Positions 1 to 8,149 of a stretch of 64,000 bases of DNA are shown piece by piece. This stretch comes from a virus. The stretch is from IMG/VR virus record IMGVR_UViG_3300025162_000019, positions 1-64,000 of that record. One strand, given 5' to 3'. Numbering within the stretch: position 1 is the first letter of the stretch; every line of letters begins with the position of its first letter. Below the pieces are notes generated by a model. The model worked only from the letters and a program-made list of their open reading frames with translations, searched no databases and was not told the DNA's origin. The position numbers were made by a program, and so were the translations under genes.

Positions 1-828
1 ACTACCTGAACTGCCAGACCCACCTGTTACACCTGATGTACCTGAGCTACCTGAACTGCCTGATGTTCCTGAGCTACCTGATGTTCCTGAGCTACCAGAC
101 CCACCTGTTACACCAGATGTTCCTGAGCTACCTGAACTGCCAGATGTACCTGAACTACCTGATGTTCCTGAGCTACCAGACCCACCTGTTACACCAGATG
201 TACCTGAACTGCCAGAACTACCTGAACTGCCTGATGTTCCTGAACTACCTGAACTGCCAGACCCACCTGTTACACCTGATGTACCTGAGCTACCTGAACT
301 GCCTGATGTTCCTGATCTACCTGATGTTCCTGAGCTACCAGACCCACCTGTTACACCAGATGTTCCTGAGCTACCTGAACTGCCAGATGTACCTGAACTA
401 CCTGATGTTCCTGAACTGCCAGACCCACCTGTTACACCTGATGTTCCTGAGCTACCGGAACTACCTGATGTTCCGCTAGAACCACTTGTACCAGAAGAAC
501 CATGACTACCAGATGTTCCTGAACTGCCTGATGTTCCTGAACTACCTGAACTACCTGAACTACCTGATGTTCCTGAGCTACCAGACCCACCTGTTACACC
601 AGATGTACCTGATGTTCCGCTAGAACCTGAACTACCATCATGCCCACTTGTACCTGAACTACCAGAACCAGATGTTCCACTACCAGTACCTATATCAAGC
701 CATTCGCCATTTTCATCCTTAAATTCTATATTACCATCATTATCTCTAAATCCATAACCAGATGCACCAACAGTTTCAGTATCAAAATTAAGATATTTAT
801 CAGTAATTTGTATTTTAGTATATTTCAT
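1..828 (-). CDS. Collagen-like tail/fibre protein, N-terminal part (runs off window)
   Basis: The minus-strand frame is open from an ATG at 828 to the window edge (276 codons, no stop). The first ~50 residues (MKYTKIQITDKYLNFD...) are ordinary; the rest is a GSSGTSG low-complexity repeat interrupted about every 40 residues by the block SGVTGGSGSSG. At DNA level this gives near-identical tandem units over roughly 1-620. The start overlaps the stop of the next upstream gene as TAATG, so translation is probably coupled. Gly-rich repeats of this kind are found in phage fibre and other virion surface proteins; a virion role is inferred from neighbours. The C-terminus is not in the window. Confidence 0.75.
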   Translation of the reverse strand, partial: MKYTKIQITDKYLNFDTETVGASGYGFRDNDGNIEFKDENGEWLDIGTGSGTSGSGSSGTSGHDGSSGSSGTSGTSGVTGGSGSSGTSGSSGSSGSSGTSGSSGTSGSHGSSGTSGSSGTSGSSGSSGTSGVTGGSGSSGTSGSSGTSGSSGSSGTSGVTGGSGSSGTSGRSGTSGSSGSSGTSGVTGGSGSSGSSGTSGSSGSSGSSGTSGVTGGSGSSGTSGSSGTSGSSGSSGTSGVTGGSGSSGTSGSSGTSGSSGSSGTSGVTGGSGSSGS

Positions 829-3035
829 TATTTTATTCCTGCAAATTTACTTGTTGTTAATAGTTTTTTAATAAATGCACCAAATGTAGCATCATCATTA
901 TAATTTTCTAATAATTGTAGCCAAGGATCATAATCTGGAATGCCTATAGCGTTTCCTACTGTACCATCCCCCGTATGATTTGAAGTTAATTCATCTAATA
1001 TAGTATCTCTTATTGTTTCCTTAGATAACAAATGATTACCAGTTACAATCATAGTTGAATTATCATAAAGTGTGCCAAAACCTTCAGCATAAAAATCGCC
1101 GCCATTACAAGTTGAGTCTAAAACTGTTTCTCCACCTTTCATATTCAACTCTATTAAACAACCAGTATTAGCATTTTTAAATGTTACTCTACCACTATTT
1201 ATATCTAAGGATGCTATTGCATTAGCATATTGTAAGTCTATTATTGTTTCATCTGTATCAAATACTAATTCAATACCAGACAATCTACCAGAAGATATGA
1301 CACTTATTAAACCTGATAAAGTACATACATTCATTTCGCCTGCGACATTTGACATATTACTTACAAAACAAGTATGAAAATCAATAGTTACATTATATAT
1401 ATCATGTATATTAGAATCATATACAGTAATAAATGAACCATTATTAAATATACCTGTTAGATTAACATTTCTAAATGTACAATCAATAAACTGACAATTA
1501 ATAACATTTATATCGCAAAGTCTATTACTATTACCTATAAATTCAAATCCTACCATAACACCATCAGGTATAGATTCAATAATTAAATCATCAATAATAT
1601 AAATCTTCTTAAATCCTTTTTCTCTTGCAATTAAACTTATATTTGTCAATGTTTTACAAGGATTAGCAGTAGTCCCATATGGATAAATACTACTATCAGT
1701 ACCATTAACTGTATTTATTGTTATACCTTGATTATAAGATGCATATGCTACCGCATCTGATTTTGTAACAGCATCTGCAACGGTATCCATACTCATTAAA
1801 CCCGAATCATCAACAATACAAATACCTGTTACATTATTTACTAATGTACCAACACCTCTAGGCTTAAATGTTCCAGCAGTATTTGACGAATCCAACTCAA
1901 TATAACCAGAATTTAAATTTATAGCTACTGTTGTTGTATCACTCGTACAACCGGAAATAATGATACTACCTGAATAATTATGTAAAGTACATCTTGTATT
2001 AATAGTATTATTCAAATTAATTATTGAAATTGCGGTATGACTTACCGCATAACAATTTACTAACGACAACTGCCCTTCAAAATGTGGCGGAAAATTAATC
2101 ACACCCTGCATTGCTGAATCAATAACTGATAAATATGCGCCAGATGACGGAATTGTTTCAGAACCAGTTATATTAATAATTCTACAATTTGTAACAGTTG
2201 TAATAGCTGTTACTATACCATCAACAATAACATCTTCTATTTTTGTTAAATCCGTTATACAGCCAGATTCAAAAAATAATGTATTATTGCTCATTCCCAA
2301 ACCTTTTAATATATATCCACTAACATCCATACCTGAAGAAAAAGTAAAATCAGATAAAAAATATAATGTTTTAATTCCCATACGTTCAGCAATTAATTTA
2401 GCATCAATTAAATTATTTACGGGATACAATGATGTTCCAATTGGATATGATATACCAGAATATGATGAATTAGAATCAATAGTTACATAATTATTATATG
2501 AAACATATTCAATAAATAAATTTGAAACAATACCACCATAATCTAAAATTCTATTTACATATATATTACCGCCAATATCACTTAAAATTGCAGGCGATTC
2601 AAATGTTTTAGTTGATGTAACAACACCAGTTTGTACTCGTATAAAAAGAGTACGATCTTCTATATAAGTTATAGTAAATGATTTTGTTAAACCAGTAGCA
2701 AGACCATCAATATAAGAAACCCATATATTATTACCAGACGTTGCAACATTTAAATCAGAAAAATCAGTCGAATTGATTATAAATATATTATCAGACCATG
2801 AAGTATAAACAACCTTTTTATATACACCAGAATCAAGTTGAACTCTAATTGTGCCAGAAGATGGTGTATCTAATGGTATATTAGTACTACAAATTATTGA
2901 TGATATGTTCATATTATCAAGTGTAATATCTAATACTAATTGATCAAACTGAAAATCACTGCCAGTATTACTAGGCCCGACTAATACATAATCATCGGAA
3001 ACAAGATTAAAAACCGTAAATGTAACTTCTGCCAT
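828..3035 (-). CDS. Beta-helix-like phage tail/fibre protein with internal duplication
   Basis: 735 aa. The N-terminal ~160 residues look like a beta-rich attachment domain. Two related blocks follow, about residues 180-420 and 430-690. Each begins with a YP-G-T...NP motif and a short K-x-[IL]-Y-[FI]-x-D-D stretch, then Ser/Thr/Asn/Val-rich short strands with N-C and D-S turns, as in right-handed beta-helix (pectate-lyase-like) virion proteins, and ends with a G-x-G-T-L segment. The C-terminus (GIPDYDPWLQLLENYND...) is a small helical tail. It sits between two collagen-like genes in one minus-strand run, so a tail-fibre or baseplate role is likely. I do not recognise a receptor-binding or enzymatic domain. 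Confidence 0.65.
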   Translation of the reverse strand: MAEVTFTVFNLVSDDYVLVGPSNTGSDFQFDQLVLDITLDNMNISSIICSTNIPLDTPSSGTIRVQLDSGVYKKVVYTSWSDNIFIINSTDFSDLNVATSGNNIWVSYIDGLATGLTKSFTITYIEDRTLFIRVQTGVVTSTKTFESPAILSDIGGNIYVNRILDYGGIVSNLFIEYVSYNNYVTIDSNSSYSGISYPIGTSLYPVNNLIDAKLIAERMGIKTLYFLSDFTFSSGMDVSGYILKGLGMSNNTLFFESGCITDLTKIEDVIVDGIVTAITTVTNCRIINITGSETIPSSGAYLSVIDSAMQGVINFPPHFEGQLSLVNCYAVSHTAISIINLNNTINTRCTLHNYSGSIIISGCTSDTTTVAINLNSGYIELDSSNTAGTFKPRGVGTLVNNVTGICIVDDSGLMSMDTVADAVTKSDAVAYASYNQGITINTVNGTDSSIYPYGTTANPCKTLTNISLIAREKGFKKIYIIDDLIIESIPDGVMVGFEFIGNSNRLCDINVINCQFIDCTFRNVNLTGIFNNGSFITVYDSNIHDIYNVTIDFHTCFVSNMSNVAGEMNVCTLSGLISVISSGRLSGIELVFDTDETIIDLQYANAIASLDINSGRVTFKNANTGCLIELNMKGGETVLDSTCNGGDFYAEGFGTLYDNSTMIVTGNHLLSKETIRDTILDELTSNHTGDGTVGNAIGIPDYDPWLQLLENYNDDATFGAFIKKLLTTSKFAGIK

Positions 3036-3049
3036 ATTTTAACCTTCTA

Positions 3050-4099
3050 TTATAAGTAATTTAAATTTGTAAAATCTGTCCAAACATTATCAAAAAGTAT
3101 ATTACCATCTGCCCAAGTAACTACAGCATTATCATCTGAAACATCTATTCTTTTTATTCTCCAAAGTGGAACATCATCACTTGTTCCTGCCTCAGCTTCG
3201 CCAACATATAAAATTGGATCACTATCTTCATTATATCTCAATGCATACTCGCCGGTATTATATCCAACACCATAAGTAATAATAGTCAGCCAACTACCAT
3301 CTATAGCACCATAACCACTTAAATCTATTTCTAATGAATGCGTATCAATTAATGTTATATCGCCAGAAACTATCAACTTACTTTCATTATTATATATGCT
3401 TACCACTACATATTTATTACCCAAATGATGATTTACCAATAATATACCATCCACTAAATCATCATTTGTAAATGTTTGACTGAAAGCCATTCCTATAGCT
3501 GATGTACCTGAAGAACCTGATGAACCAGATGTACCTGAAGAACCTGAACTGCCAGACGTACCTGATGAACCAGATGTACCTGATGAACCAGATGAACCTG
3601 ATGAACCAGATGAACCTGATGTACCTGAAGAACCTGAAAAACCTGAACTGCCAGACGTACCTGAAAAACCTGAACTGCCAGACGTACCAGATGTTCCTGA
3701 AGAACCTGAACTGCCAGATGTACCAAAACCAGATGTACCTGATGTTCCACTAGAACCAGATATACCTGAAGAACCTGAACTGCCAGACGTACCAGATGTT
3801 CCTGAAGAACCAGCTAAAGCATTTCTAAATATATCAACATCTTTATATAATTCAACGCCAATTTTTATATCAAAAACACCCGATCTATCATATTCAGTAT
3901 CATCAACATAGAAACTAACTAAACCCTCATCATCTGATATAATTTGCGGTTCTACAATAATACCAGTATCGCCAACTTCTTTAACTAAATGTATTTTAAC
4001 AGATGTAGTTGTACCAGCAAGATAAATTGAAACAGGAATACCACTTAAATTATTTCCGTAAGAATCTCTTGACCTTCCTATAAAATGGTATCTTGCCAT
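3050..4099 (-). CDS. Collagen-like virion protein with GSSGTSG repeat
   Basis: 349 aa. Residues 1-95 form a beta-rich domain (MARYHFIGRSRDSYGNNLSGIPV..., resembling a carboxypeptidase-regulatory/Ig-like module: G-x-P-V-S-I-Y, then D-D-E-G-x-V-S-F). Residues ~96-205 are an almost pure GSSGTSG repeat. Residues 205-349 form a C-terminal beta-rich domain (FTNDDLVDGILLVNHHLG...). Plus-strand open frames over the repeat are shadows. It is the second GSSGTSG gene of the cluster and probably a fibre or neck appendage. The same repeat in two flanking genes suggests duplication or recombination between them. Confidence 0.65.
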   Translation of the reverse strand: MARYHFIGRSRDSYGNNLSGIPVSIYLAGTTTSVKIHLVKEVGDTGIIVEPQIISDDEGLVSFYVDDTEYDRSGVFDIKIGVELYKDVDIFRNALAGSSGTSGTSGSSGSSGISGSSGTSGTSGFGTSGSSGSSGTSGTSGSSGFSGTSGSSGFSGSSGTSGSSGSSGSSGSSGTSGSSGTSGSSGSSGTSGSSGSSGTSAIGMAFSQTFTNDDLVDGILLVNHHLGNKYVVVSIYNNESKLIVSGDITLIDTHSLEIDLSGYGAIDGSWLTIITYGVGYNTGEYALRYNEDSDPILYVGEAEAGTSDDVPLWRIKRIDVSDDNAVVTWADGNILFDNVWTDFTNLNYL

Positions 4100-4335
4100 T
4101 AAAATATATCCCCTATTGTATAAATGTAGAAATCCATAACAACTTTAAATTTAGGATATGAACCATCAAAATCAAATATCTCAAAATTCAATGTTTTTGT
4201 ACTATCAAAATATTTTAAATCATCACAATCATTATCTATATTTATTATATTACTACTATTAAAATAATTCAAAACACTAGAAGATATATCAAAATTTAAT
4301 ACTTCTGTTGTTTCTCTTACATTTATACTTTTCAT
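4099..4335 (-). CDS. Small hypothetical virion-cluster protein
   Basis: 78 aa, Asp/Asn-rich (NIDNDCDDLKYFD), no recognised domain and no membrane segment. Start ATG at 4335; its end overlaps the start of the collagen-like gene by one base. It lies in a tight minus-strand run of structural genes, so it is probably a late protein. Function unknown. Confidence 0.5.
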   Translation of the reverse strand: MKSINVRETTEVLNFDISSSVLNYFNSSNIINIDNDCDDLKYFDSTKTLNFEIFDFDGSYPKFKVVMDFYIYTIGDIF

Positions 4336-4337
4336 TT

Positions 4338-4640
4338 TTATAATTCTTCTACAATCACATTTGTTTTATGATAATATATATAAGTATTTGGCGCAACTGT
4401 TTTTTCAATCTTCCAAATTATATCATAACTACCGCAAGTAGCTGAAACTGATGATGGAAATATAGCATATACTATATTATTTTCTACCATTGCAGTAGCC
4501 TCTGATAAAACTGTTACACCTTCACTATTTATTATAGAAAAATGTGCTGTACTTGGAATCCATACTAAATCTTTTTCATCACGAATCGTTATTGAAACAG
4601 CTCTAACTTCATTTTGATATAATGTAATATAACTTTTCAC
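4338..4640 (-). CDS. Ig-like small structural protein (hypothetical)
   Basis: 100 aa, predicted all-beta: alternating hydrophobic strands, ...AHFSIINSEGVTVLSEA..., and C-terminal G-S-Y-D-I-I-W-K-I. This is the pattern of small Ig-like baseplate or fibre-accessory proteins that supply one domain. The stop of the upstream gene overlaps this start. The assignment rests only on predicted fold and context. Confidence 0.5.
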   Translation of the reverse strand: MKSYITLYQNEVRAVSITIRDEKDLVWIPSTAHFSIINSEGVTVLSEATAMVENNIVYAIFPSSVSATCGSYDIIWKIEKTVAPNTYIYYHKTNVIVEEL

Positions 4641-5173
4641 TATACTTTTCCTCCAAACTCTTTATGACCGCCAAAAATCATCTTATTTTGTAATAAACCT
4701 TTAAACATATTTGTAGTCTTTTTGTATTTAAGGGCTAAAACCATTAATGCCTGCTTTGAATAATCTCTTGCCCATGTAGAAACAACCACCTTTTCCATAT
4801 CTTCTACTGGTATTTCCTTACCATTATTTATAAGATTCCCATCTAATAAGTATCTTCTAATAGCTATTTTCATATAAGGATATGATTGCTTTACAGTATC
4901 CCATGTAAAATAAACATCACCATGATAAAACTCTAATAATTTTTTCCATTGATATATAAATTCTCTTCTCTGCCCTCTTGGTATATATGTAAAATTTATT
5001 GCTTGTATATAATTGTGATAGTGCCCCGTGCTGGGATGAATACCTCTAACTGTATATAAAACTATTACAGTTGGCTCAGGGTCAAATTGAAAATTCTTAT
5101 ATTTAAAGGTATAAATATGACCAGACTTAAACCATGTCATTCCTACCTTTACTTTCAAAATTCTTTTTAGCAT
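4640..5173 (-). CDS. Conserved T4-type structural-cluster protein (unknown)
   Basis: 177 aa, basic and aromatic-rich, with the motifs HIYTFKYKNF, GIHPSTGHYHNYIQAINFTYIPR and VVVSTWARDYSKQ. It is directly downstream of the gp4-like head-completion gene with 6 bp between them, and I have the impression of similar proteins beside head-completion genes in other large phages. No enzymatic motif is visible. Alternative start at Met12. A role in head completion or the neck is an inference from position. Confidence 0.5.
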   Translation of the reverse strand: MLKRILKVKVGMTWFKSGHIYTFKYKNFQFDPEPTVIVLYTVRGIHPSTGHYHNYIQAINFTYIPRGQRREFIYQWKKLLEFYHGDVYFTWDTVKQSYPYMKIAIRRYLLDGNLINNGKEIPVEDMEKVVVSTWARDYSKQALMVLALKYKKTTNMFKGLLQNKMIFGGHKEFGGKV

Positions 5174-5179
5174 ATATTG

Positions 5180-5647
5180 TCACCTTTTAAATAAATCATG
5201 TTCTGTTAAAATCTTAAATCCATAATTTCTTTTTTTACAAAATGCTTGTGCTGCGTTCCATTTATCAACATTATTTCGCCATGTTATTGCTTCATATAAT
5301 ATAGTTTTTTCAGATTTTTTCTTGCCTTTAATTGGTTGTATTGTTTCCTTATAAGGCTTTATTTCTACAACCCATGTTTCTTTCTTACCATCACTTTTAA
5401 GTATTTCCATCATAAAATCAGGGTAATATCTTCTATTCTTATTTTTTACTGTATCAAAATATGGTATAATTAAAGTTTCACTTGACCATTGTAAAACACT
5501 TTCATTTACATCGCACCATTGCATATATATCCGTTCCCAGCTTGATCTTGCGATTATAGGATACTGTCCTGTATATTTTTGTGGAAACTTAGGTGTGAAT
5601 ATATTATGCTTCTGACCATCTATATTATACTTTAAAAAATTTGCCAT
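5180..5647 (-). CDS. 4: Head completion protein, T4 gp4-like
   Basis: 155 aa, the expected length for the T4 gp4 (gp50/gp4) head-completion family. Family landmarks are visible: the N-terminal PKFPQKYTG, then RSSWERIYMQWCD, W-S-S-E-x-x-x-I-P-Y, RRYYPDF, the V-V-E-I-K-P motif and the C-terminal W-N-A-A-Q-A-F-C followed by F-K-I-L-T-E. The E...D-F...E-x-K arrangement is like a PD-(D/E)XK nuclease core. In T4 this protein acts after DNA packaging to prepare heads for tail joining. It is the best single marker of T4-type virion assembly in this window. Confidence 0.85.
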   Translation of the reverse strand: MANFLKYNIDGQKHNIFTPKFPQKYTGQYPIIARSSWERIYMQWCDVNESVLQWSSETLIIPYFDTVKNKNRRYYPDFMMEILKSDGKKETWVVEIKPYKETIQPIKGKKKSEKTILYEAITWRNNVDKWNAAQAFCKKRNYGFKILTEHDLFKR

Positions 5648-5651
5648 TATT

Positions 5652-5855
5652 TTATTCTATACTTGTCCATTGTTTAACATTCATATCAAAGTTCTGTATG
5701 ATTTCAACAAGTTTTCCTCTTTGTAAGTCATCTAGTTGTTCAGGTCTTAAAGCAGTTATAAAATCTACCATCTGTTTAAATACTTTTTTATCATATTCTA
5801 CTTGAAGGTCATGTGGTATTCCAGATGATGGTGCTATAAAGTCAAGAAATCTCAT
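5652..5855 (-). CDS. Small protein with MRFLDFI N-terminus
   Basis: 67 aa. The first seven residues, MRFLDFI, are identical to those of the next gene upstream and resemble the short N-terminal motif shared by many proteins of this phage (see 28685-32845). Here the motif lacks the L-x-E end. The rest is helical with no known domain. Packed head to tail with its neighbour, one base apart. Function unknown. Confidence 0.6.
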   Translation of the reverse strand: MRFLDFIAPSSGIPHDLQVEYDKKVFKQMVDFITALRPEQLDDLQRGKLVEIIQNFDMNVKQWTSIE

Positions 5856-6116
5856 TTATTGCTCCTTATCAAATACACTTAAAACACCATTGTCAATATA
5901 TGCATAAGGTATTTTATTTTTATCTATATAGTTCATTATTTCTTCTACCGATTGCTTTATATTAGTAACATTTTTAGTCTTTAATAAATCTATCAAACCA
6001 TATTTATTATGGATAGATTCAGCAAAATCATTAATATAAACTATATCATAATCTTCCTTTTCACTTTTAGTTCTTTTACCTCTATAGCCATCCGATATAA
6101 AGTCAAGAAATCTCAT
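5856..6116 (-). CDS. Small protein with MRFLDFI N-terminus
   Basis: 86 aa, starting MRFLDFISDGYRGKR, sharing MRFLDFI with the downstream 67-aa protein while the remainder differs. This points to a swapped N-terminal tag rather than full-length paralogy. No domain recognised. Part of the minus-strand late run served by the TATAAATA element at 7394-7401. Confidence 0.6.
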   Translation of the reverse strand: MRFLDFISDGYRGKRTKSEKEDYDIVYINDFAESIHNKYGLIDLLKTKNVTNIKQSVEEIMNYIDKNKIPYAYIDNGVLSVFDKEQ

Positions 6117-6119
6117 AGT

Positions 6120-6542
6120 TTAATCCTTTATACCCGCATCAGCTTCCATTTTCTTAAGCCTACTATAATAATCCTTTATTTCTGAAAGATGGTCTAATGC
6201 AATTCGTCTAGCCATAGTTGGATAGTTTGTATGCTCTGCTTCAACTTTAATACCCATTTCTAGTTCTGTTTCATCTATATCTTCTTCTTTTTTACCAGAC
6301 TCATTGAACTTACCATTACTCCAAAATGATGTTGAAACACTATATGCTATTTCTTCCATATCATCAGGGTCTAAACCATTCTTCTCTGCAAATGAATGAA
6401 ACTTATCATCTTTTGGATCAGGATTATTTGTAAGAAAATCTATAACCTTCAACTTCAAATCATCCTTACTAACTTCTTCTTTCAAAAACTTAGAAAGAAA
6501 ATCCTTCTCATCATCAGTTACTACATCCATAGTTCTTCTCAT
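6120..6542 (-). CDS. DUF5661-like protein
   Basis: 140 aa. The C-terminal ~50 residues carry the pattern E-x-x-M-G-I-K-V-E-x-E-H-T...A-R-R-I-A-L-D-H-L-x-E-x-x-D-Y-Y-x-R-L-x-x-M-E, which I recognise as the small DUF5661 family common in large phages and their bacterial relatives. The conserved E/H/D residues suggest a metal-binding or helical-bundle domain, but the function is unknown. The N-terminal half is acidic and helical. Confidence 0.65.
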   Translation of the reverse strand: MRRTMDVVTDDEKDFLSKFLKEEVSKDDLKLKVIDFLTNNPDPKDDKFHSFAEKNGLDPDDMEEIAYSVSTSFWSNGKFNESGKKEEDIDETELEMGIKVEAEHTNYPTMARRIALDHLSEIKDYYSRLKKMEADAGIKD

Positions 6543-6543
6543 A

Positions 6544-6840
6544 TTATTCTTCTCCCATTTCTTTTCTAAGTTTTTCTTTTGCTTGCTTTAAAGTTTTTCT
6601 TCTATCTGCTGGTAAGTTACTACCCGCTCTATTAATATAAAAGTTTAATCTAGCCATAGCTTTCTTTAAACTTGAACTATTTTTTGCCAAGTATCTAGCA
6701 ATTTCTGTTGCCCCTTTAGTAAAAATACCTTCTTTCGGATGCCATTTTGTTTTAACATCACCAGACCATTTATCGCCACCATCATCTTCACCTTTATCTG
6801 CTTCATTTAAAAAATATGAAATTTTATCTTCTATATTCAT
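6544..6840 (-). CDS. DUF3175-like protein with N-terminal FLNE motif
   Basis: 98 aa. After an acidic linker comes KWSGDV..., then G-I-F-T-K-G-A-x-E-I-A-R-Y-L, and A-M-A-R-L-N-F-Y-I-N-R-A-G-x-N-L-P, a pattern I associate with DUF3175 (small basic, possibly DNA-binding). The extra N-terminus MNIEDKISYFLNEAD resembles the L-x-E ending of the putative capsid-targeting tag. It abuts its neighbours by one or two bases. Confidence 0.6.
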   Translation of the reverse strand: MNIEDKISYFLNEADKGEDDGGDKWSGDVKTKWHPKEGIFTKGATEIARYLAKNSSSLKKAMARLNFYINRAGSNLPADRRKTLKQAKEKLRKEMGEE

Positions 6841-7356
6841 TTAAACCACCCATCCTTTGCCTTGTGCTCTTTCTTTATTATATTCTTCAGGATTTTGTTT
6901 TCGCCATTTATGCCAGTCGCTTACATATTTAAAAGATAGCATTGTAAGCCATATTAAAGTATAAATTATTGCTATTTTCACATTACCACCACTTAGAGAA
7001 CCTGCACGCATCATCTTATCAAGTTCAGTCCAAGCATCTAATGCAGGAACAAAAGATGCAACTGGAAAAACCTGATCCCTAACAAAATCCCACCAATGCT
7101 TTACATCTTCATCAAGTTCTACACCTTCTTTTATATCAAGTTTCAACATCTGATCTAAATTTCTAAAATCAGTCTTAAAATATTTATTGATTATATTTAA
7201 CACTTGATCTTCCTGACCTTCAAACATATCAATAAACTTTTTTACATTATCTTTTAATATATCTTCTGCTTTATCCCATCCCATAGATAAAAGTTTCTTA
7301 AAGGTTGAAACCAGTTCAATCTTACTTTCATTTATAATATAGCTTTCTAATCTCAT
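6841..7356 (-). CDS. Putative packaged protein with C-terminal membrane segment
   Basis: 171 aa from the ATG at 7356. That start is chosen over the ATG at 7371 because GAGGT lies 8 bases upstream of it and because it yields MRLESYIINES, matching the recurrent N-terminal motif of this phage. The middle is helical and acidic. Near the C-terminus a hydrophobic stretch (IAIIYTLIWLTMLSFKYV) may cross a membrane. First gene of the minus-strand run, 38 bases from the minus-strand late-promoter element. Function unknown. Confidence 0.6.
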   Translation of the reverse strand: MRLESYIINESKIELVSTFKKLLSMGWDKAEDILKDNVKKFIDMFEGQEDQVLNIINKYFKTDFRNLDQMLKLDIKEGVELDEDVKHWWDFVRDQVFPVASFVPALDAWTELDKMMRAGSLSGGNVKIAIIYTLIWLTMLSFKYVSDWHKWRKQNPEEYNKERAQGKGWVV

Positions 7357-7393
7357 ATTAATATACCTCATTGTCGTAATACTGTTATATGTT

Positions 7394-7401
7394 TATTTAT
7401 A
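7394..7401 (-). promoter_or_regulatory. T4-type late promoter (TATAAATA)
   Basis: Perfect TATAAATA on the minus strand, 38 bases before the start of the 6841-7356 gene and back to back with a plus-strand copy. It matches the octamer used by T4 late sigma factor gp55; gp55 itself is not in this window. Confidence 0.6.
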
Positions 7402-7418
7402 AAAAAATATGATAAAAA

Positions 7419-7426
7419 TATAAATA
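7419..7426 (+). promoter_or_regulatory. T4-type late promoter (TATAAATA)
   Basis: Perfect TATAAATA on the plus strand, 33 bases before the GTG start at 7459. It forms a divergent pair with the minus-strand copy at 7394-7401. Confidence 0.6.
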
Positions 7427-7458
7427 ATGAATAGAGATAAAAATTGGAGGATAGTTTA

Positions 7459-8136
7459 GTGCGTCTAAATACGTTTTTACTAGAATGGTCACAGAAAAAG
7501 GGAAAGGGTTTAACCATGATTGATATAGATGAAACCATTTTCAAAACATTTGCTAAAATTAAAGTTATAAAAAATGGTAGTGTAATTAGAGAACTTGATA
7601 ACCAAGAATTTAATACATATGACCGTCAAGACGATGAAGAATTTGATTTTGGTGAATTTAGAAATGCTGAATTATTTAATAAAACTTCTAAACCGATAAA
7701 AAAAACTATTGAACGAATTTTAAGTATGATAAAAAAGATTGGTGATAAAGGTTCTAAAATTGTCTTCCTAACGGCAAGAACAAATTTTGATGATAAAAAC
7801 ACATTTCTTGACACCTTTAGAAAATATGGTATTCCTATTGATGATATATATGTAGAAAGAGCGGGAAACTATATTAAAACAACAACAGATAAAATAGCCC
7901 CTATAAAGAAAAGTATAATAATGAAATACATACAATCTGGTGAATATAGAAGAGTTAGACTTATAGATGATGATATAAAAAACTGTAAAACATTCTTAGA
8001 ACTAAAAAATGATATAACTGATGAACTAAAAGAAAAGGTAAGAAGAATACATGGTTTAGATGATACTGAAGAAGAGCCAATAAAGTTTTTTGCACTACAA
8101 GTTACCGATGATGGAACGCTAAAAGAAATAAATTAA
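7459..8136 (+). CDS. HAD-superfamily phosphatase-like protein with putative capsid-targeting N-terminus
   Basis: 225 aa starting at GTG 7459 (MRLNTFLLEWSQ). GGAGG at 7446-7450 is 8 bases upstream of this GTG, whereas the upstream TTG at 7444 has no ribosome-binding site. HAD motif I is D-I-D-E-T (about residues 22-26), motif II is F-L-T-A-R, and a late L-I-D-D-D fits motif IV. The family hydrolyses phosphate esters; the substrate cannot be told. The N-terminal M-R-L-x-x-F-L-L-E matches the putative prohead-targeting tag, so the enzyme may be carried in the virion. First gene of a plus-strand run behind the late promoter. Confidence 0.7.
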   Translation: MRLNTFLLEWSQKKGKGLTMIDIDETIFKTFAKIKVIKNGSVIRELDNQEFNTYDRQDDEEFDFGEFRNAELFNKTSKPIKKTIERILSMIKKIGDKGSKIVFLTARTNFDDKNTFLDTFRKYGIPIDDIYVERAGNYIKTTTDKIAPIKKSIIMKYIQSGEYRRVRLIDDDIKNCKTFLELKNDITDELKEKVRRIHGLDDTEEEPIKFFALQVTDDGTLKEIN

Positions 8137-8149
8137 AAGGTGGAATATA

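Noticed and set aside
36-479. Plus-strand open frame of 147 codons over the repeat region
   Set aside because: Shadow of the minus-strand GSSGTSG gene; Leu/Tyr/Cys-rich low-complexity product with no ribosome-binding site. The same applies to frames at 3493-3753.
1-620. Possible CRISPR array or DNA satellite
   Set aside because: Repeats are contiguous and in frame with a coding sequence; there are no unique spacers of constant length.
4640-5173. T4 gp2 or gp53 assignment
   Set aside because: Neither the gp53 baseplate pattern nor gp2 features are visible; only position beside the gp4-like gene suggested it.
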